A stretch of DNA of 7,700 nucleotides from Deltaproteobacteria bacterium (GTDB taxonomy: Bacteria > Desulfobacterota > Dissulfuribacteria > Dissulfuribacterales > QOAL01): assembly GCA_015486425.1 (NCBI GenBank), contig WFRQ01000098.1, positions 1-7,700 on the forward strand. Reading direction: 5' to 3'. The notes under the pieces were generated by a model. It saw only the letters and a list, made by a program, of their open reading frames with translations. It made no database searches and was not told the DNA's origin. Of this stretch, positions 7,066 through 7,700 are shown one piece after another; the stretch's first letter is position 1, and every line of letters begins with the position of its first letter. A program made the translations under genes and the position numbers.

Positions 7066-7093
7066 TCTTATCTGCCTGGAGGTTAATAGTCAA
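7065..7093 (-). promoter_or_regulatory. Sigma-70-type promoter of the efflux operon
   Basis: On the - strand, TTGACT (7093-7088) is followed after exactly 17 nt by TAAGAT (7070-7065). This is five of six bases matching the -35 consensus and four to five of six for the -10, with optimal spacing. Transcription would begin around 7058 and give a leader of about 30 nt before the TetR gene. No other promoter of this quality is apparent within the operon, so all five genes probably depend on it. Confidence 0.75.
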
Positions 7094-7325
7094 TATTTTT
7101 TAGGAACCCCCCTGGATTCACGTTACGGGTTGGAGAACGAAGCCCAACCATCATGAATGACAGGCTGTTTTTTTTCTGCGTCGCGAGGCGATTAGGCGCT
7201 TTTAACCGCTTTCACTTCCGCCCCGGTTCCAGTAGGTAACAGATAATAAAAGAGACCCGATAGCCGGAGGTGCATCGTTGGAAACCGTTCGAACAGTTGT
7301 TGAAAGTGCTTGCTCCGACGGAAAG
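7094..7325. other. Intergenic stretch between the efflux promoter and the IS-like repeats
   Basis: No intact gene is seen. A weak hairpin can form from GGTTGG (7128-7133) and CCAACC (7144-7149), similar in look to dispersed proteobacterial intergenic repeats. A run of eight T lies near 7170, about 20 nt beyond the hairpin, too far to make a standard terminator. On the - strand a frame from about 7320 to a stop at 7192 reads SKHFQQLFERFPTMHLRLSG and ends KAVKSA; it could be the end of a lost gene but I do not recognise it. Confidence 0.35.
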
Positions 7326-7400
7326 CGGCCATAGATTCCGAAGTTATCCGGCCACCCATTCCAAGCAAAACCGGCCACTGATTCCGATACAAACCAGACA
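7326..7400 (-). mobile_element. IS21-family-like terminal repeats (remnant end of an insertion sequence)
   Basis: Three imperfect 23-bp units stand in tandem at 7326-7348, 7349-7371 and 7372-7394, each with the pattern CGGCCAnnnATTCC and an A-rich end. Read on the - strand they become GGAATnnnTGGCCG blocks, which I associate with the multiple terminal repeats at the ends of IS21-family elements. A TGTC on the - strand at 7400-7397, just outside the last unit, fits the usual 5'-TG terminus of that family, so the element would have ended at 7400 and extended toward lower coordinates. No istA or istB reading frame is present in the window, so only the tip survives. The repeat structure is directly visible; the family name is from pattern memory. 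Confidence 0.5.
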
Positions 7401-7700
7401 TTTTTTTGAGGCTATCAGAATTTTTATTATTCGTCAGTCCCCTGTCATGGTGGCTGGAAAACAGGGAAATTGAATCTGAATATGTCTTTGTATGCCTGGA
7501 CAGGAATGCTTTTACCACTGAGCATTACGGAAAAACCTTTGCATACAGACTCCAATTCATGCGGCGTCTTTGTGACAAGGCAGGAGTAAAGAGATTTGGC
7601 TTTCATGCCATTCGCCACCTTACGGCATCTCAACTCTTCAAGAAAGGCTACAGTGTGGGGATAATACAGGCTATCCTGCGGCACAAAAGTCCCTCAACTA
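7401..7700 (+). pseudogene. Tyrosine recombinase (phage-integrase/Xer-like), catalytic part with internal deletion; runs off the window
   Basis: A frame open from 7382 to the window end encodes the C-terminal half of a site-specific tyrosine recombinase. Clear motifs are LCDKAGVKRFGFHAIRHLTA, with box II His (7604-7606) and Arg (7613-7615), and ILRHKSPST, with the third conserved His at 7682-7684. The Arg-to-His spacing is 23 residues, the same as in XerD. The nucleophilic tyrosine would fall about 9 residues later, just outside the window. WWLENREIESEYVFVC is typical of integrases of this group. A possible box I, LRLSEFLLF (Arg at 7409-7411), lies only 65 residues before the box II His, against about 96 in XerD and lambda integrase, so the segment with the catalytic lysine appears to be lost. 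The N-terminal core-binding domain is absent, replaced by the IS-like repeats. The family call is strong; the pseudogene status rests on these missing parts. Confidence 0.75.

Noticed and set aside
7128..7178. Rho-independent terminator
   Set aside because: The hairpin stem has only 6 bp with a 10-nt loop, and the T run starts about 20 nt after it.
7326..7394. CRISPR-like array
   Set aside because: The units are contiguous 23-bp imperfect repeats without unique spacers of normal length, and no cas gene is present.
7192..7518. 108-codon open frame on the - strand
   Set aside because: It crosses the integrase antisense strand and the 23-bp repeats, so it cannot be one gene; only the part below about 7320 could be a remnant, and I do not recognise it.

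Overview
The window comes from a Gram-negative bacterium: it encodes an outer-membrane factor with a lipoprotein signal, together with a periplasmic adaptor and an inner-membrane ABC pump. The overall style is proteobacterial (including Desulfobacterota), but the sequence alone does not fix the genus. I recognise no RNA gene, CRISPR array or replication origin.

The left part (1-1860, mostly + strand) is accessory and decayed. It opens with the 3' part of an AAA-ATPase-like protein carrying a C-terminal PD-(D/E)xK nuclease domain (to 751). Directly after it come the last ~70 codons of what looks like an AbiEii-type nucleotidyltransferase toxin (752-965). The small 'WFD...YW' protein usually found beside such toxins is still intact (958-1206). 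A gene-poor stretch follows with two fragments in opposite directions: an unidentified helical, charged C-terminal piece on the - strand (1576-1710), and on the + strand the C-terminus of a phage HK97-gp10-like tail/virion morphogenesis protein (1725-1859).

The centre (1829-7027, all - strand) is one compact and apparently intact operon for an export pump. In transcription order it holds a TetR/AcrR repressor, an HlyD/MacA-type membrane fusion protein, a MacB/DevC-type FtsX-like permease, a LolD/DevA-type ATPase, and a NodT/OprM-type outer-membrane lipoprotein. Genes overlap by 4 nt or lie 1-19 nt apart. Upstream of tetR is a good sigma-70 promoter (TTGACT, 17 nt, TAAGAT), and a perfect 16-bp palindrome starts at the -10 box and covers the expected transcription start. 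The simplest reading is that the repressor controls itself and the whole pump through this site. The pump would form a tripartite ABC exporter across both membranes. Its substrate cannot be read from the sequence.

The right part (7094-7700) is again mobile-element debris. It holds three tandem 23-bp imperfect repeats that resemble the terminal repeats of an IS21-family element, abutting the catalytic half of a tyrosine recombinase (+ strand, running off the window). The second half of the active site is correctly spaced, but about 30 residues appear to be missing between box I and box II.

Taken together, an intact, self-regulated efflux operon sits between two graveyards of toxin-antitoxin, phage, insertion-sequence and integrase fragments. 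The last codons of the outer-membrane factor gene lie antisense to the phage fragment, which suggests one recombination breakpoint is close to 1830-1900.
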